Positions 18,165 through 27,329 of a stretch of 64,000 nucleotides of DNA are shown piece after piece; within the stretch, counting starts at the first letter, position 1; every line of letters begins with the position of its first letter. A model generated the notes under the pieces. It searched no databases and was not told the origin of the DNA. It saw only the letters and a list, made by a program, of their open reading frames with translations. The stretch lies in assembly GCF_014212135.1 (NCBI RefSeq), contig NZ_JACJVQ010000007.1, positions 248,001-312,000 on the forward strand, given 5' to 3'. The translations under genes were made by a program, and so were the position numbers. This stretch comes from Cohnella thailandensis (GTDB taxonomy: Bacteria > Bacillota > Bacilli > Paenibacillales > Paenibacillaceae).

Positions 18165-19925
18165 TTAAGACAGGTTGATCTCGCGAATCAGCTCGAGCGG
18201 GAATTTCGGCTTGCGGTCCTCGGTCAGCAGCCCGTTGATCTCCTGCTGCACGTCGGTCACCTGCGTATAGCAGTAGCCGCAGATGGCGTCCACGCTCTTG
18301 ATCGCGCGGGTCAAGCCGGCGAACCGCTCGATAAACTCTTCGTTCGAGGAGACCTGCTCGCCATAGCCCCAGCCCTTGTCCGATTTGAACGCGATGCCGC
18401 CGAACTCGGTGATCATGATCGGCTGCCCCCTGTACCCGTAGCCCTCGGCGAAGGCGAACTTCCACCGGTTGCACGTCGTGTCGTTGTTTGCGACGGCTTC
18501 GACGTTCGCATACCGCTTGAGGAATTCGTCCCCGGTCTCCACGTAATCGTGAAGCGTCAGGATGTCCGACACGGTATGCTCCCAGCCGTCGTTCGTGATC
18601 ACCGGACGGTACGGATCGATCGCCTTGGTCAGATGGTAGATGCCTTCGGTGAACTTCTGCTGCCTCTTGTCGCGAAGGATATTCGCAACGCCCCACGACT
18701 CGTTGAACGGCACCCACGCGATGATGCTCGGATGGTTGTATTGCTGGCGGACGATCTCCAGCCACTCGTTCGAGAACGTCTCGACCGCCCGGTCGTGGTA
18801 TTCGAACGTCGCCGCCATCTCGGACCAGACGAGCAGCCCCTTCACGTCGCACCAATAGAGGAAGCGCGCGTCCTCGATCTTCATATGCTTGCGCACGCCG
18901 TTGTAGCCCATCGCGAGCACGCTGTCGATATCGGCGACGAGCGCTTCCTCGCTCGGCGGCGTCAGATGGCTTTCCGTCCAATAGCCTTGATCCAGGATCA
19001 ACCGTTGATAGAGCGGCACATTGTTGAGCAGCACCTGGCCCTTCTCGATCGAGATCTTGCGCATGCCGAAGTAGGAACGAACCCGGTCGACCGGATGTCC
19101 GTCCGCGTACAGCACGAATTCGACGTCGTACAGATTCGGATTCTGCGGCGTCCACCAGCTCTTTTTCCAAGGTCCGCTCGCCTCGTGGATCAGATCGACC
19201 TCAACGGTCAGGCAAGGGCGGTCCAGCTCCAGGCTGACCCGCTTCACCGGGTTGCCCTTGAAGGAGATCGCGGCTTCCAGCCGAAGCGAGCCCGCCTTGT
19301 CCGTTCCGGCCGCCTCGTAGTCGAAGCGCACCATGTTGCGGTCGATATCCGGCGTTATCTTGACGGCTTCCAGCCGCTGCTCGGAGACGTACTCCAGCCA
19401 TACCGTTTGCCAGATGCCCGTCGTCTGCACGTAGAAGCATTCGAAGTTGTCCTTGGTCCAGCGCTGCTTGCCCCGCGGCTGCGTGCAGCTGTCGGTGTCC
19501 TCGGCTTTGACCGTGATCGTGTTATCTGCTCCGAAAATTAGGAAGGGAGTAATGTCGAAGGCAAAAGCCGCATAGCCTCCCCGATGCATGCCCGCAAACT
19601 CTCCGTTCACCCATACTTTGGCCGTATGATCGACCGCCTGGAAGTGCAGGACGGCCCGCTTGCCCTCGGCCTCCTTAGGGACCGAGATCGTCTTGCGATA
19701 CCAGACGTATGGGTGGAATTCCTCGATTCCGATCCCGCTCGCGGAAGTCTCGTAAGTGAACGGCACGTTGATCTCGTGGGTTCCTTCGAACTTCTCCTGC
19801 CATTTCTCCCGTTCGCCCGCATTGCCGTCGTCGAAGCGGAAATCCCATTTGCCGTTCAGGTTCAGCCAATTGTCCCGTACGAATTGCGGTCTCGGATAAT
19901 CCTTGATGTAGGATTCGGTTGTCAT
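18165..19925 (-). CDS. Glycoside hydrolase family 2 enzyme
   Basis: A cytoplasmic GH2 enzyme of 586 residues. The domains are a sugar-binding jelly roll (about 10-180, PYVWYRKTISVP and AKVWVNGEFAGMHRGGY), an immunoglobulin-like domain (about 185-290), and a TIM barrel with WVPFNESWG (acid/base Glu409) and MITEFGG (nucleophile Glu507). GH2 includes beta-galactosidases, beta-glucuronidases and arabinopyranosidase-like enzymes. Length and context suggest a galactoside- or arabinoside-splitting enzyme, but the sequence alone does not settle it. It is the last gene of cassette 2, 17 nt after the GH51 gene. Confidence 0.85.
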   Translation of the reverse strand: MTTESYIKDYPRPQFVRDNWLNLNGKWDFRFDDGNAGEREKWQEKFEGTHEINVPFTYETSASGIGIEEFHPYVWYRKTISVPKEAEGKRAVLHFQAVDHTAKVWVNGEFAGMHRGGYAAFAFDITPFLIFGADNTITVKAEDTDSCTQPRGKQRWTKDNFECFYVQTTGIWQTVWLEYVSEQRLEAVKITPDIDRNMVRFDYEAAGTDKAGSLRLEAAISFKGNPVKRVSLELDRPCLTVEVDLIHEASGPWKKSWWTPQNPNLYDVEFVLYADGHPVDRVRSYFGMRKISIEKGQVLLNNVPLYQRLILDQGYWTESHLTPPSEEALVADIDSVLAMGYNGVRKHMKIEDARFLYWCDVKGLLVWSEMAATFEYHDRAVETFSNEWLEIVRQQYNHPSIIAWVPFNESWGVANILRDKRQQKFTEGIYHLTKAIDPYRPVITNDGWEHTVSDILTLHDYVETGDEFLKRYANVEAVANNDTTCNRWKFAFAEGYGYRGQPIMITEFGGIAFKSDKGWGYGEQVSSNEEFIERFAGLTRAIKSVDAICGYCYTQVTDVQQEINGLLTEDRKPKFPLELIREINLS

Positions 19926-19942
19926 GCCTTACCTTCCTTTCG

Positions 19943-21955
19943 TTATTTGGCTGCAATCGTCACCGCATAGACGGACGACAGACGCAGCGGATAGCCGACC
20001 CGCCACTCATCGGCGGATACGGTTCGGGTCTTGCGGACGATCGCCCGAGGCTCGAAGACGGAGTTGATCGCCTCCGGAGAATCTCCGGTAATTTCGTGGA
20101 GAGTCGTCGCTTCCGCGGCGGCGAAGCCGTCCAGTCGAAGCTCCGCCCTGACTTCCGTCAGGCTGCGGTTCACGATGAATACGGTCACGACGCTGCCGTC
20201 TTCGTTCGAGCAGGCCGCGACGTCCAGGTCCGGCAGCGCGTCAAGTTCGAAGGGAGCCGGCTTGTCTGCGCGGACCGTGAAGCTGCCGCAGGCGCTATCC
20301 GCGGGAAGCATGCGCTTTATGTCCATGCCCGCGTACAGCTTCATGACCTCGTAGGTCGGCGTTCCGTATACGGTAAGCGGAAGTCCGCTCCAGCCCGCCT
20401 CCTTGCCGCGGAACTGGTCCGCGTAGCCGTCGCCTACCCGGATGCAGCCGCCGAGCCAGCCGTTCACCAGATCGGAGAAGCTTCCGATCTGCACCAACTC
20501 GCTCCAGCGCAGCATCTCGTTCAAGTTGGCGGCGTTGGCGACCGCCGCGCCGAGAGTATGCTCGTCCGGCAGCCCCTTGCGGATCGTGTTCGGGTAATAC
20601 ATCGTGTTGTACTCGGTGATCGCCAGCTTCACGTGGCCGTGCTTCGGGTCGGAGCCGATCCGGGCCGCCGTCTCCCTTATATCCTCTCGGGTCCATTCGG
20701 AAAATGCCGCCATCGCCTTATAGCGATCTTCGGCCGGCGTCTCCCGGTTCATCCCGAAGCGGCCTAAGCCATGATACAAGTGCAGCGTCAAATAATCGAT
20801 GTGCTCGCCGGCGATGTCCAGCACCGCCTCGTTCCACTCTTGATCGGTGTGGCCGCAAGCCAGCAGCACGAGCGAAGGATCGGTCTCCTTCATCGCCCGG
20901 GCGAAAGCGACGCACCGCTCGGCGAACCGGTCGGCGCTGCACGTGCCGACCTGCCACTGCCCCCAGACCTCGTTGCCGATCTCCCAATAGCGGACGTTGT
21001 ACGGCTCCGGATGCCCGTTCGCCGCCCGCAGCGCGCCCATCGGCGTATCGACGCCTCCGTTGCAATACTCCACCCACCTCGCGGCTTCCTCGGGAGTGCC
21101 GGATCCGTCGTTGACGCAGATAAGCGGCTCCACCCGAAGCTCCCGGCAGAAGCGGATGAATTCGTCCGTTCCGAAGTACTTGCTGGTCCAACCGCCCCAT
21201 GCTTCGTTGTACATGACGGGCCGCTCTAGCGCGGGCCCCACGCCGTGTTCCCAATGATAGGCGCTGATATAGTTGCCGGCGAGCCTCATCATTCCCGCGT
21301 TCAGCTCGCGCGTCATGTCCACGACCTCCCGCTTCACGAGGGCGATGCTGTCATCGGGCAGCAGGGAGACGTGGTCGAGCCACAGCATGCCGGTCGACAC
21401 GTGATCGATCCACCTCGGATGATCGGCCGGCACGTAAACCCGAATCTCCGCGTCGGCGCATTCTCTCGGCAAGATCAGCTTCGCCTCGTAATCCTGCCAG
21501 TTATGGCTGACCAGATCGATGCGGACGCTGCCCAGCGATTCTTCCTTGCGGCGGTCGACCGCCTCTATAAGCAGATAACGAATCTCCACGGAAGCGCGCG
21601 CCACCAGCTTGACCGTATAAGTCATCGGCCCTTTCAACGCGGCTTTCTGGGCGATTCCGGCATAAGCCTCGTCGTCGCTCGACAGGCGGATTCGCTGGGC
21701 GCGTCCCGAATGCCTCGGAGCCGGCGCTTCCAGCGCGTATTCGGTGTTTTTGCCGTTCGTATAAGCGTACCAGCTGCCGGAGACCGCCCTTCTCGACTCG
21801 GCTTCGCTCTCGAAATCCATGTCCTTCAGGGGAAAGGCAAGCATCGCTTCCATGTGGTCCCGAATATCTTCCACGAAGTGGCCGAACAGGTACGGATTGA
21901 TCGTATGTCCGCTCGGGCGGCTGCAGTCGACGGTTATCGTTGCGTTTCTTTTCAA
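19943..21955 (-). CDS. Alpha-L-arabinofuranosidase, GH51 (second cassette)
   Basis: This is a paralogue of the GH51 protein at 11225-13264 with the same architecture: INPYLFGHFVED at the N terminus, a binding-like insert, a barrel and a C-terminal beta domain. The acid/base is Glu329 (YWEIGNEVWG) and the nucleophile Glu448 (LAITEYNTM). The nucleophile is followed by Tyr where the other has Trp. It has 670 residues and no signal peptide, so it acts on imported oligosaccharides. It lies 35 nt after the YtcP-type permease and 17 nt before GH2 in one operon. Confidence 0.88.
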   Translation of the reverse strand: MKRNATITVDCSRPSGHTINPYLFGHFVEDIRDHMEAMLAFPLKDMDFESEAESRRAVSGSWYAYTNGKNTEYALEAPAPRHSGRAQRIRLSSDDEAYAGIAQKAALKGPMTYTVKLVARASVEIRYLLIEAVDRRKEESLGSVRIDLVSHNWQDYEAKLILPRECADAEIRVYVPADHPRWIDHVSTGMLWLDHVSLLPDDSIALVKREVVDMTRELNAGMMRLAGNYISAYHWEHGVGPALERPVMYNEAWGGWTSKYFGTDEFIRFCRELRVEPLICVNDGSGTPEEAARWVEYCNGGVDTPMGALRAANGHPEPYNVRYWEIGNEVWGQWQVGTCSADRFAERCVAFARAMKETDPSLVLLACGHTDQEWNEAVLDIAGEHIDYLTLHLYHGLGRFGMNRETPAEDRYKAMAAFSEWTREDIRETAARIGSDPKHGHVKLAITEYNTMYYPNTIRKGLPDEHTLGAAVANAANLNEMLRWSELVQIGSFSDLVNGWLGGCIRVGDGYADQFRGKEAGWSGLPLTVYGTPTYEVMKLYAGMDIKRMLPADSACGSFTVRADKPAPFELDALPDLDVAACSNEDGSVVTVFIVNRSLTEVRAELRLDGFAAAEATTLHEITGDSPEAINSVFEPRAIVRKTRTVSADEWRVGYPLRLSSVYAVTIAAK

Positions 21956-21990
21956 GATGACCCTCCTTGCTCAAGATTTTTAAGTTCGCT

Positions 21991-22884
21991 TTATCCTTTG
22001 ACCGAACCGATCATGACGCCTTTGACGAAGTGGCGTTGGACGAAAGGATACATGACCAAGACCGGCAGGCTGGATACGATGATGACGGCGTACTTGATGC
22101 TCTCGGCGAGCAGAATTTTGTCTTCGATCCCGACGGTGGCGTCCACCGCCGCGGATTGGCTGATCATCAGAATCTCGCGCAGCACCAGCTGCAGCGGATA
22201 CAGCGACTCCTGACGGATGTAGATCAACGCGTTGAAGAAGGAATTCCAGTGGCCGACCGCGTAGAACAGCACCATGACCGCCAGAATCGGCTTGGACAGA
22301 GGCAGGATGATGCTCCATAGAAGCCGCCAATTGGAGCAGCCGTCCATATGGGCGGCCTCCTGCAGCTCCCACGGGATGCTGTTCTGGAAGTAAGTTCTCA
22401 TGACGATCAGGTTGTACGTGGCGATCGCTCCGGGCACGAGCAGCGCCCACGCCGTATCGACCATGCCCAGGTTCTTGACCAGCATGTAAGTCGGAATCAG
22501 GCCGCCGCTGAAGAACATCGTGAGCGTAATGAGTACCATAAGGAACTTTCGGCCGGGAAGGTCGGGCCTCGATAGCGGGTAGGCGGCGAGGACCGTCATG
22601 ATCATGTTGATGAACGTGCCCGCCGCGGCGTAAAAAATCGTATTGCGGTAGCCCGTCCAGATTTTCCCGTTATGCAAGATGTTCTCGTAGGCTTCAAACG
22701 TAAAGCCCTTCGGAAGCAGCCAAACTTCGCCTCCCAGCACTTTGGCCGGATCGCTGAACGAAGCGCTGACGACGAAGATCAGAGGATAAAGGACGACGAG
22801 AATAACGAGGACGGCGAGAACGTTGACGACGATGTCGAATGCTCGGCCGTCCGATACGGGTTTGGCGGTTGCTTGCTTGCTCAT
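21991..22884 (-). CDS. Carbohydrate ABC transporter permease, YtcP type (cassette 2)
   Basis: A six-helix permease. The EAA loop reads ELQEAAHMDGCSNWRLLWSIILPLS, and the C terminus FVKGVMIGSVKG is typical of the family. The start chosen is the ATG at 22884 (MSKQATAK, 297 residues), with AAGGAGG 8 nt upstream. An in-frame ATG at 22905 would overlap the end of the previous gene and place the ribosome binding site inside the coding region. Confidence 0.9.
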   Translation of the reverse strand: MSKQATAKPVSDGRAFDIVVNVLAVLVILVVLYPLIFVVSASFSDPAKVLGGEVWLLPKGFTFEAYENILHNGKIWTGYRNTIFYAAAGTFINMIMTVLAAYPLSRPDLPGRKFLMVLITLTMFFSGGLIPTYMLVKNLGMVDTAWALLVPGAIATYNLIVMRTYFQNSIPWELQEAAHMDGCSNWRLLWSIILPLSKPILAVMVLFYAVGHWNSFFNALIYIRQESLYPLQLVLREILMISQSAAVDATVGIEDKILLAESIKYAVIIVSSLPVLVMYPFVQRHFVKGVMIGSVKG

Positions 22885-22898
22885 CGCGTTGGCCTCCT

Positions 22899-23861
22899 TT
22901 ACCATAGGCTAGTCTCCGCCGTTCGGCGCGCGAATCGGTTCACGAGCAGCAGCAGCGTTAGGTTGATCAGCGAGTTGAACAGGCCGATCGCGGCGGTATA
23001 GCTGTACTCGCCGTTCAGAATGCCCGTCGTATAAACGAACGTCGAGATCACGTCGCTGGACTCCAGGTTCAGGTTATTCTGCATAAGCAGAATTTTCTCG
23101 AAGCCGACGTCCATGAAGTGGCCGATATCCAGGATAAGCAGAATGACGATAACCGGAACGATCCCCGGCAGGGAGACGTGCCAGATGCGCCGAAGCCTCG
23201 AAGCCCCGTCCATCTTGGCCGCCTCGTACAGCTGCGGATTCACGCCGCTGAGCGCCGCGATGTAGATGATCGATTGCCAGCCCATGTTCTGCCAAATATT
23301 CGAGCTTATGAAGATCGTCTTGAACCAGCCCGCGGACTCCATAAAGCGGATCGGCTCGCCCCCGAACGCCTCGATCAGCTTGTTGACCGGGCCCGTGTTC
23401 GGGGAGAGGAAGACCGACAGGATGCCGACGATGACGACCACGGACATGAAGTGGGGAATAAAGGTGATGTTCTGCAGCCACTTGCTGAACGACTTGCTGC
23501 GAAGCTCGTTCACGATCAACGCCAGGATGATCGGAACGGGGAACGCGATCAGCAGGGAGAAAAGATTGATGGACAGCGTGTTCCATAGCAATCTCTCGAA
23601 ATAGTACGATTCGAAAAACCTCTGAAAATGATCGAAGCCTACCCATTCGCTTCCGCCGATCCCTTTGCCCGGATTAAAATCCTTGAAGGCGATCTGCAAC
23701 CCGTACAGCGGACCGTAGTGAAAAAGCAAATACCAAGCGATCGGCAGCAAGAGCATCAAGTAGAGGTCGAATCGCTTGGCCATCCGTCCGAGCATGCCTC
23801 CGCTCCTGCGCGCAAGGCCTCTAGCCGCCTCTTCCGCCGTCTCCGCTTGCGAGATCTCCAT
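22899..23861 (-). CDS. Carbohydrate ABC transporter permease, LplB type (cassette 2)
   Basis: This 320-residue permease has a charged N-terminal extension (about 1-28) before the first helix. The family pattern YLMLLLPIAWYLLFHYGPLYGL and the EAA loop YEAAKMDGASRLRRIWHVSLPG are present. It lies between the binding-protein gene (134-nt gap) and its partner permease (14 nt before the chosen start). Confidence 0.9.
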   Translation of the reverse strand: MEISQAETAEEAARGLARRSGGMLGRMAKRFDLYLMLLLPIAWYLLFHYGPLYGLQIAFKDFNPGKGIGGSEWVGFDHFQRFFESYYFERLLWNTLSINLFSLLIAFPVPIILALIVNELRSKSFSKWLQNITFIPHFMSVVVIVGILSVFLSPNTGPVNKLIEAFGGEPIRFMESAGWFKTIFISSNIWQNMGWQSIIYIAALSGVNPQLYEAAKMDGASRLRRIWHVSLPGIVPVIVILLILDIGHFMDVGFEKILLMQNNLNLESSDVISTFVYTTGILNGEYSYTAAIGLFNSLINLTLLLLVNRFARRTAETSLW

Positions 23862-23995
23862 ATCTATCGACTCCTTATCCGATTGCGAGAGAGGAGCCTC
23901 CCTCCGGGACGGACGACGCCAAACGGCGCTTGCGATCGCCCATCAGATAGAGCTCCTCCCCGTTCTCTCCATAGCAATTCCGGCGCGGACCGGGT

Positions 23996-25594
23996 TTACT
24001 TCGCCATCTTGTCGTACGCTTCCTGATAGATTTGCTGCAGCTCGTCGATCTTGAGCTTCTTCAGCGTCGCCTGGAACTCGTCCCATTTGTCGAAGCTGAG
24101 CGCGCCGGCAATGAACTTCGTGCTTTGCTCCTCGTAGTACTTGTCGAGATCGTTGCGCAGGATGTTGACCTTCTGAGCCGTCTCCTCGTCGAACATCGGC
24201 GCCGCGTAGCGGACCTCGGGCATGTACGGAGTAAGCTTATCCTGAGCTTCCTGAACCTGCGGAGGATTGATGAGGGAGGCCACTTTCTCGCTGATCAGAT
24301 GAGGCGCTCCGCCGCCGGCATACGGCGTGATCTTCGGCTGGTTGCCCGTCTCCATGAAGGCGTCCGTATAATAAGGAATTCCGTCTCTCAGCTCGTAATT
24401 CTCGCCCTCCCGGCCGAAGCGAAGCAGCGTGGAGCCTTCGTCGCTGTAGAAGTAATCGATCCAGCGCATCGTCACTTCCGGATATTTATTGACGGAGGTA
24501 ATCGCGAACGCTCCGAAGTCCCGCGCGATCGGCGCGCCTTGGCTCTGAAGCTGGTCGCCGTGAGGACCCTTGACCGGCGACATGCCCGTATATTGATCCT
24601 GGATCTCGAGGAACACGTTGTTCGTCTGGTCGAAGAACATGCCCGTGTTCCCCGACGCTTGCTTGGCCAGATAGTCCGCTTCCTTCTGCGAGAACATCTC
24701 GGGGTCGAGCAGCTTCTCCTGATAAAGCTTGTTCAGGTACATGAGCATTTCTTTGTTCCGTTCGTTGCCCATCCAGATTTCGACTTTGTCGTCGGCGATA
24801 TTGATGTTGTAGCCCATCTGCAAGTCCAAGCCGAACGAACCGCTCATCATGTTCACGATCGGCAGCCCTTGACCGGCCACCGGAGTCCGCGCGGTCAGCG
24901 GAAGCTCATCCTTCTGCCCGTTCCCGTTCGGGTCCTGGTCCCGGAAGGCGACGAGCACGTCATACAGCTCATCGGTCGTCTCCGGCATCTTCAGGTTCAG
25001 CTTCTTCAGCCACGCCTGGTTGATCCATTTCTTGTCCGTGCGGGCGGAATCCAGCGTGACGATGCCCGGAATGGCGTAGATATGGCCTTCCGGAGTCGTG
25101 ATGCCCGAGCGGATCTCCGGATATTGCTCCATCAGGGCGGTGAGGTTAGGCGCGTATTGCTCGATCAAGCCTTCAAGCGGAATCAGTTGGCCGGCCGCTC
25201 CGTACCGAATGGCTTCCAACTGCGTAAGCTGCGAGCGGTACAGCGCGTCGGGAAGCTCGTTGGACGCGAACAGCAGGTTCTTCTTCTCTTGGAAGCCGTC
25301 CGTCGGCGCTTCGGTGAATTCGACCTGGACGTTGCTCATCTTCTCGTACTCCTGGAAGACGGGCATGTCCTTGAACGGTCCGTTGGTGGGGGCGATCCGG
25401 GTGAAGAACTTCAGCTTGATCGGCTGCTCCACGATCGGGAACCCGCTCGGTTTGACGGCATTGGCCGCCGATGACGGAGCCGAAGCCGATGCCCCGGCTT
25501 CGTCGTTCGAGCCGGAATCGGAGCTGCACCCGGAGAGTACCAAGGTGGAAGCGACCACCGTGCCGATTGCGTAGTTCTGCCAGCGTTTAAGCAT
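23996..25594 (-). CDS. Extracellular solute-binding lipoprotein (cassette 2)
   Basis: A 532-residue lipoprotein whose signal peptide ends in the lipobox LSGC, followed by a Ser/Ala/Asp linker. The mature protein has the YtcQ-like two-domain fold with the segment RDQDPNGNGQKDELPLTART, a common calcium-binding-like loop of this group. It should deliver sugars to the two permeases downstream. It has its own promoter with a candidate cre, so it is probably expressed more strongly than the regulators. Confidence 0.88.
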   Translation of the reverse strand: MLKRWQNYAIGTVVASTLVLSGCSSDSGSNDEAGASASAPSSAANAVKPSGFPIVEQPIKLKFFTRIAPTNGPFKDMPVFQEYEKMSNVQVEFTEAPTDGFQEKKNLLFASNELPDALYRSQLTQLEAIRYGAAGQLIPLEGLIEQYAPNLTALMEQYPEIRSGITTPEGHIYAIPGIVTLDSARTDKKWINQAWLKKLNLKMPETTDELYDVLVAFRDQDPNGNGQKDELPLTARTPVAGQGLPIVNMMSGSFGLDLQMGYNINIADDKVEIWMGNERNKEMLMYLNKLYQEKLLDPEMFSQKEADYLAKQASGNTGMFFDQTNNVFLEIQDQYTGMSPVKGPHGDQLQSQGAPIARDFGAFAITSVNKYPEVTMRWIDYFYSDEGSTLLRFGREGENYELRDGIPYYTDAFMETGNQPKITPYAGGGAPHLISEKVASLINPPQVQEAQDKLTPYMPEVRYAAPMFDEETAQKVNILRNDLDKYYEEQSTKFIAGALSFDKWDEFQATLKKLKIDELQQIYQEAYDKMAK

Positions 25595-25637
25595 AAATCT
25601 GTGACCTCCGCTTTTTGTGTAATCGCCGAATCGTGCC

Positions 25638-25651
25638 TGTAAGCGCTTTAG
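25638..25651 (-). promoter_or_regulatory. Candidate cre (CcpA site) upstream of the cassette 2 binding protein
   Basis: TGTAAGCGCTTTAG matches 12 of 14 positions of the cre consensus TGWAARCGYTWNCW around the AAGCGCTT core. It lies 12-26 bp downstream of the -10, where CcpA binding represses. Confidence 0.6.
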
Positions 25652-25663
25652 CGGCGTACAATC

Positions 25664-25691
25664 ATTTTACTTGCCGCGCAAGCGCTGCCAA
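25664..25691 (-). promoter_or_regulatory. Promoter of the cassette 2 binding-protein gene
   Basis: TTGGCA (25686-25691) and TAAAAT (25664-25669), read on the minus strand, are separated by 16 bp. Each matches consensus at 5 of 6 positions. Confidence 0.6.
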
Positions 25692-25709
25692 TTGCAATAA
25701 TATGACTAT

Positions 25710-27329
25710 TCACTCCACTTTTTTGACGCTGCGGTCGCCGTTCAGATAAGCCTGCGGCGTCATGCCTTTTACTTCCTTGAACACTTTGAAAAAATAATTG
25801 TAGTTGGCGAAGCCCGCCTGCGTGCTGATCTGCTTGATCGTATATCGGCCGCTCTCCAGCAGCTTGCAGCTGACGTCGATGCGAACCCGGTTGAGGTATT
25901 CGGAGAACGTCGAGCGCGTCTCCTCTTTGAAGATCCGGCTTAAGTACGAAGGATGGAGTCCGATCGCTCCGGCCGCCATCTCCAGCGTGATATAGCCCGG
26001 GTACTTCTCCAGAATGAGCTCGATCGCCTGCGAGACATGCCGGGAATATGGGCCGTTCGCGCGGCGGCGCTTCAATAGCTCCAACAGGCTGGCGTAATAA
26101 GCTTGAAGCCATCGCTCCAGTTCGCCGATGTCGGCGATCTTCCCGAGACCGCCGCGCGAAGGGAGCTCGCCGGCGCCTTCGGACGACAGCGCGGGCATCC
26201 ACTTCTTAACGGCTTTGTCGCCGATATGCAGCAGCTCGCTGACGATCATCTGCACCGTCTGAGAATGGACCGGCTGTCCGCGAACGGAGGAGAACACGGA
26301 GGCCAGCAGCCGATTCATGCCTTCCACGTCCAGAAGCTCGATCGAGAGCAGTAGCTCCTTCTGCTCCTCGATGGTCAGGGAGACGCGCGCGTCGAACAGG
26401 CCTTGCGGCTGAGCGGACGACGGCGTCAAGTCGAGCGCCCGCGTCGCCGTGCCGTAGCTGGCGCCAAGCTGCGACAGGCTGCCGCACACATGGCCGGCCG
26501 CTACCATGCACTTCTGGTTCAGGAACAGCTCGAGCGCATATTGAAGCTTGCTCGCCGCGCGGCTGACCTCGCCGGCGATGAGATGCTCGCTTCGTTCCTT
26601 GAACGCGAACAAGACGATCAGCCGCCCGTCCTCCGCATAGGCTGCCGTTCGTTCCCGAACGTCGCCCAGGCTCTGCTGCATGATGTCGACGGCCTGCCGC
26701 GAGAGCCGGCTCGTCTCCACGTCGCTGCGTCCTTCCGTCAGAAGCCGGAAGGAGATGATCTGCACGGCCGCCGCCACGAAGCCTTTCGCGCCCGGGAACA
26801 GCCCGCTCTCCTTCGCGTAAGCTTCCAGCTTCTCCGCCGCTCCGGGCTTCCCCCTCGCCAAATCCGCGAGATAATCGCGAAGGACCGCTGTCGGACGGGA
26901 CGGATCTTCAACCGCCGATTCGGCGCTCTTCTCCCCCGTCGCGAGGGTTCCAAGTCCCCGGTCCGCGACAGCTTTGTTCAATGTCGAGAGAAGAGCCGAT
27001 TCGTCCAGCCGATGCTTGAGCAAATAATCGGTCGCCCCGTCTTTAAGGCATTCCCGCACGTAATCGTAATCGTCGTAGCTGCTCAGCATGATCGTTCTCA
27101 CGGACGGGAATCGTCCTCGGATCGACCGGTTGAGCTCCACGCCGTTCATCCCGGGCATGTTTACGTCCAAAATCGCCACGTGGGGCTCCGAACGCTCGAT
27201 CATCTCCATCGCCATGGAGCCGTTAAAGGCTTCGCCGCGAAGCTCGAAGCCGTGCTTCTCCCAATTCAATAGTCTCGATAAATGGTGGCGCACGAGCGGC
27301 TCGTCATCAACTAGCAGCACTTGGTACAT
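25710..27329 (-). CDS. AraC-type response regulator, YesN type (cassette 2)
   Basis: The receiver domain occupies about 1-120 (VDDEP, phospho-acceptor Asp55 in AILDVNMPGMNG, DYLLKHRL at the Lys position). A long middle region runs to about 430. The C-terminal AraC HTH pair is at about 435-535 (ITLEMAAGAIGLHPSYLSRIF and AGFANYNYFFKVFK). At the conserved Lys the sequence reads LLKHR where most relatives have LLKPI; the Lys itself is kept. The start lies within the kinase gene (23-nt overlap). It probably controls the binding-protein promoter just downstream. Confidence 0.92.
   Translation of the reverse strand: MYQVLLVDDEPLVRHHLSRLLNWEKHGFELRGEAFNGSMAMEMIERSEPHVAILDVNMPGMNGVELNRSIRGRFPSVRTIMLSSYDDYDYVRECLKDGATDYLLKHRLDESALLSTLNKAVADRGLGTLATGEKSAESAVEDPSRPTAVLRDYLADLARGKPGAAEKLEAYAKESGLFPGAKGFVAAAVQIISFRLLTEGRSDVETSRLSRQAVDIMQQSLGDVRERTAAYAEDGRLIVLFAFKERSEHLIAGEVSRAASKLQYALELFLNQKCMVAAGHVCGSLSQLGASYGTATRALDLTPSSAQPQGLFDARVSLTIEEQKELLLSIELLDVEGMNRLLASVFSSVRGQPVHSQTVQMIVSELLHIGDKAVKKWMPALSSEGAGELPSRGGLGKIADIGELERWLQAYYASLLELLKRRRANGPYSRHVSQAIELILEKYPGYITLEMAAGAIGLHPSYLSRIFKEETRSTFSEYLNRVRIDVSCKLLESGRYTIKQISTQAGFANYNYFFKVFKEVKGMTPQAYLNGDRSVKKVE

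Noticed and set aside
24032..25474. 480-codon open frame on the plus strand
   Set aside because: Antisense of the cassette 2 binding protein; no domain, and the lipobox frame is clearly the real one.
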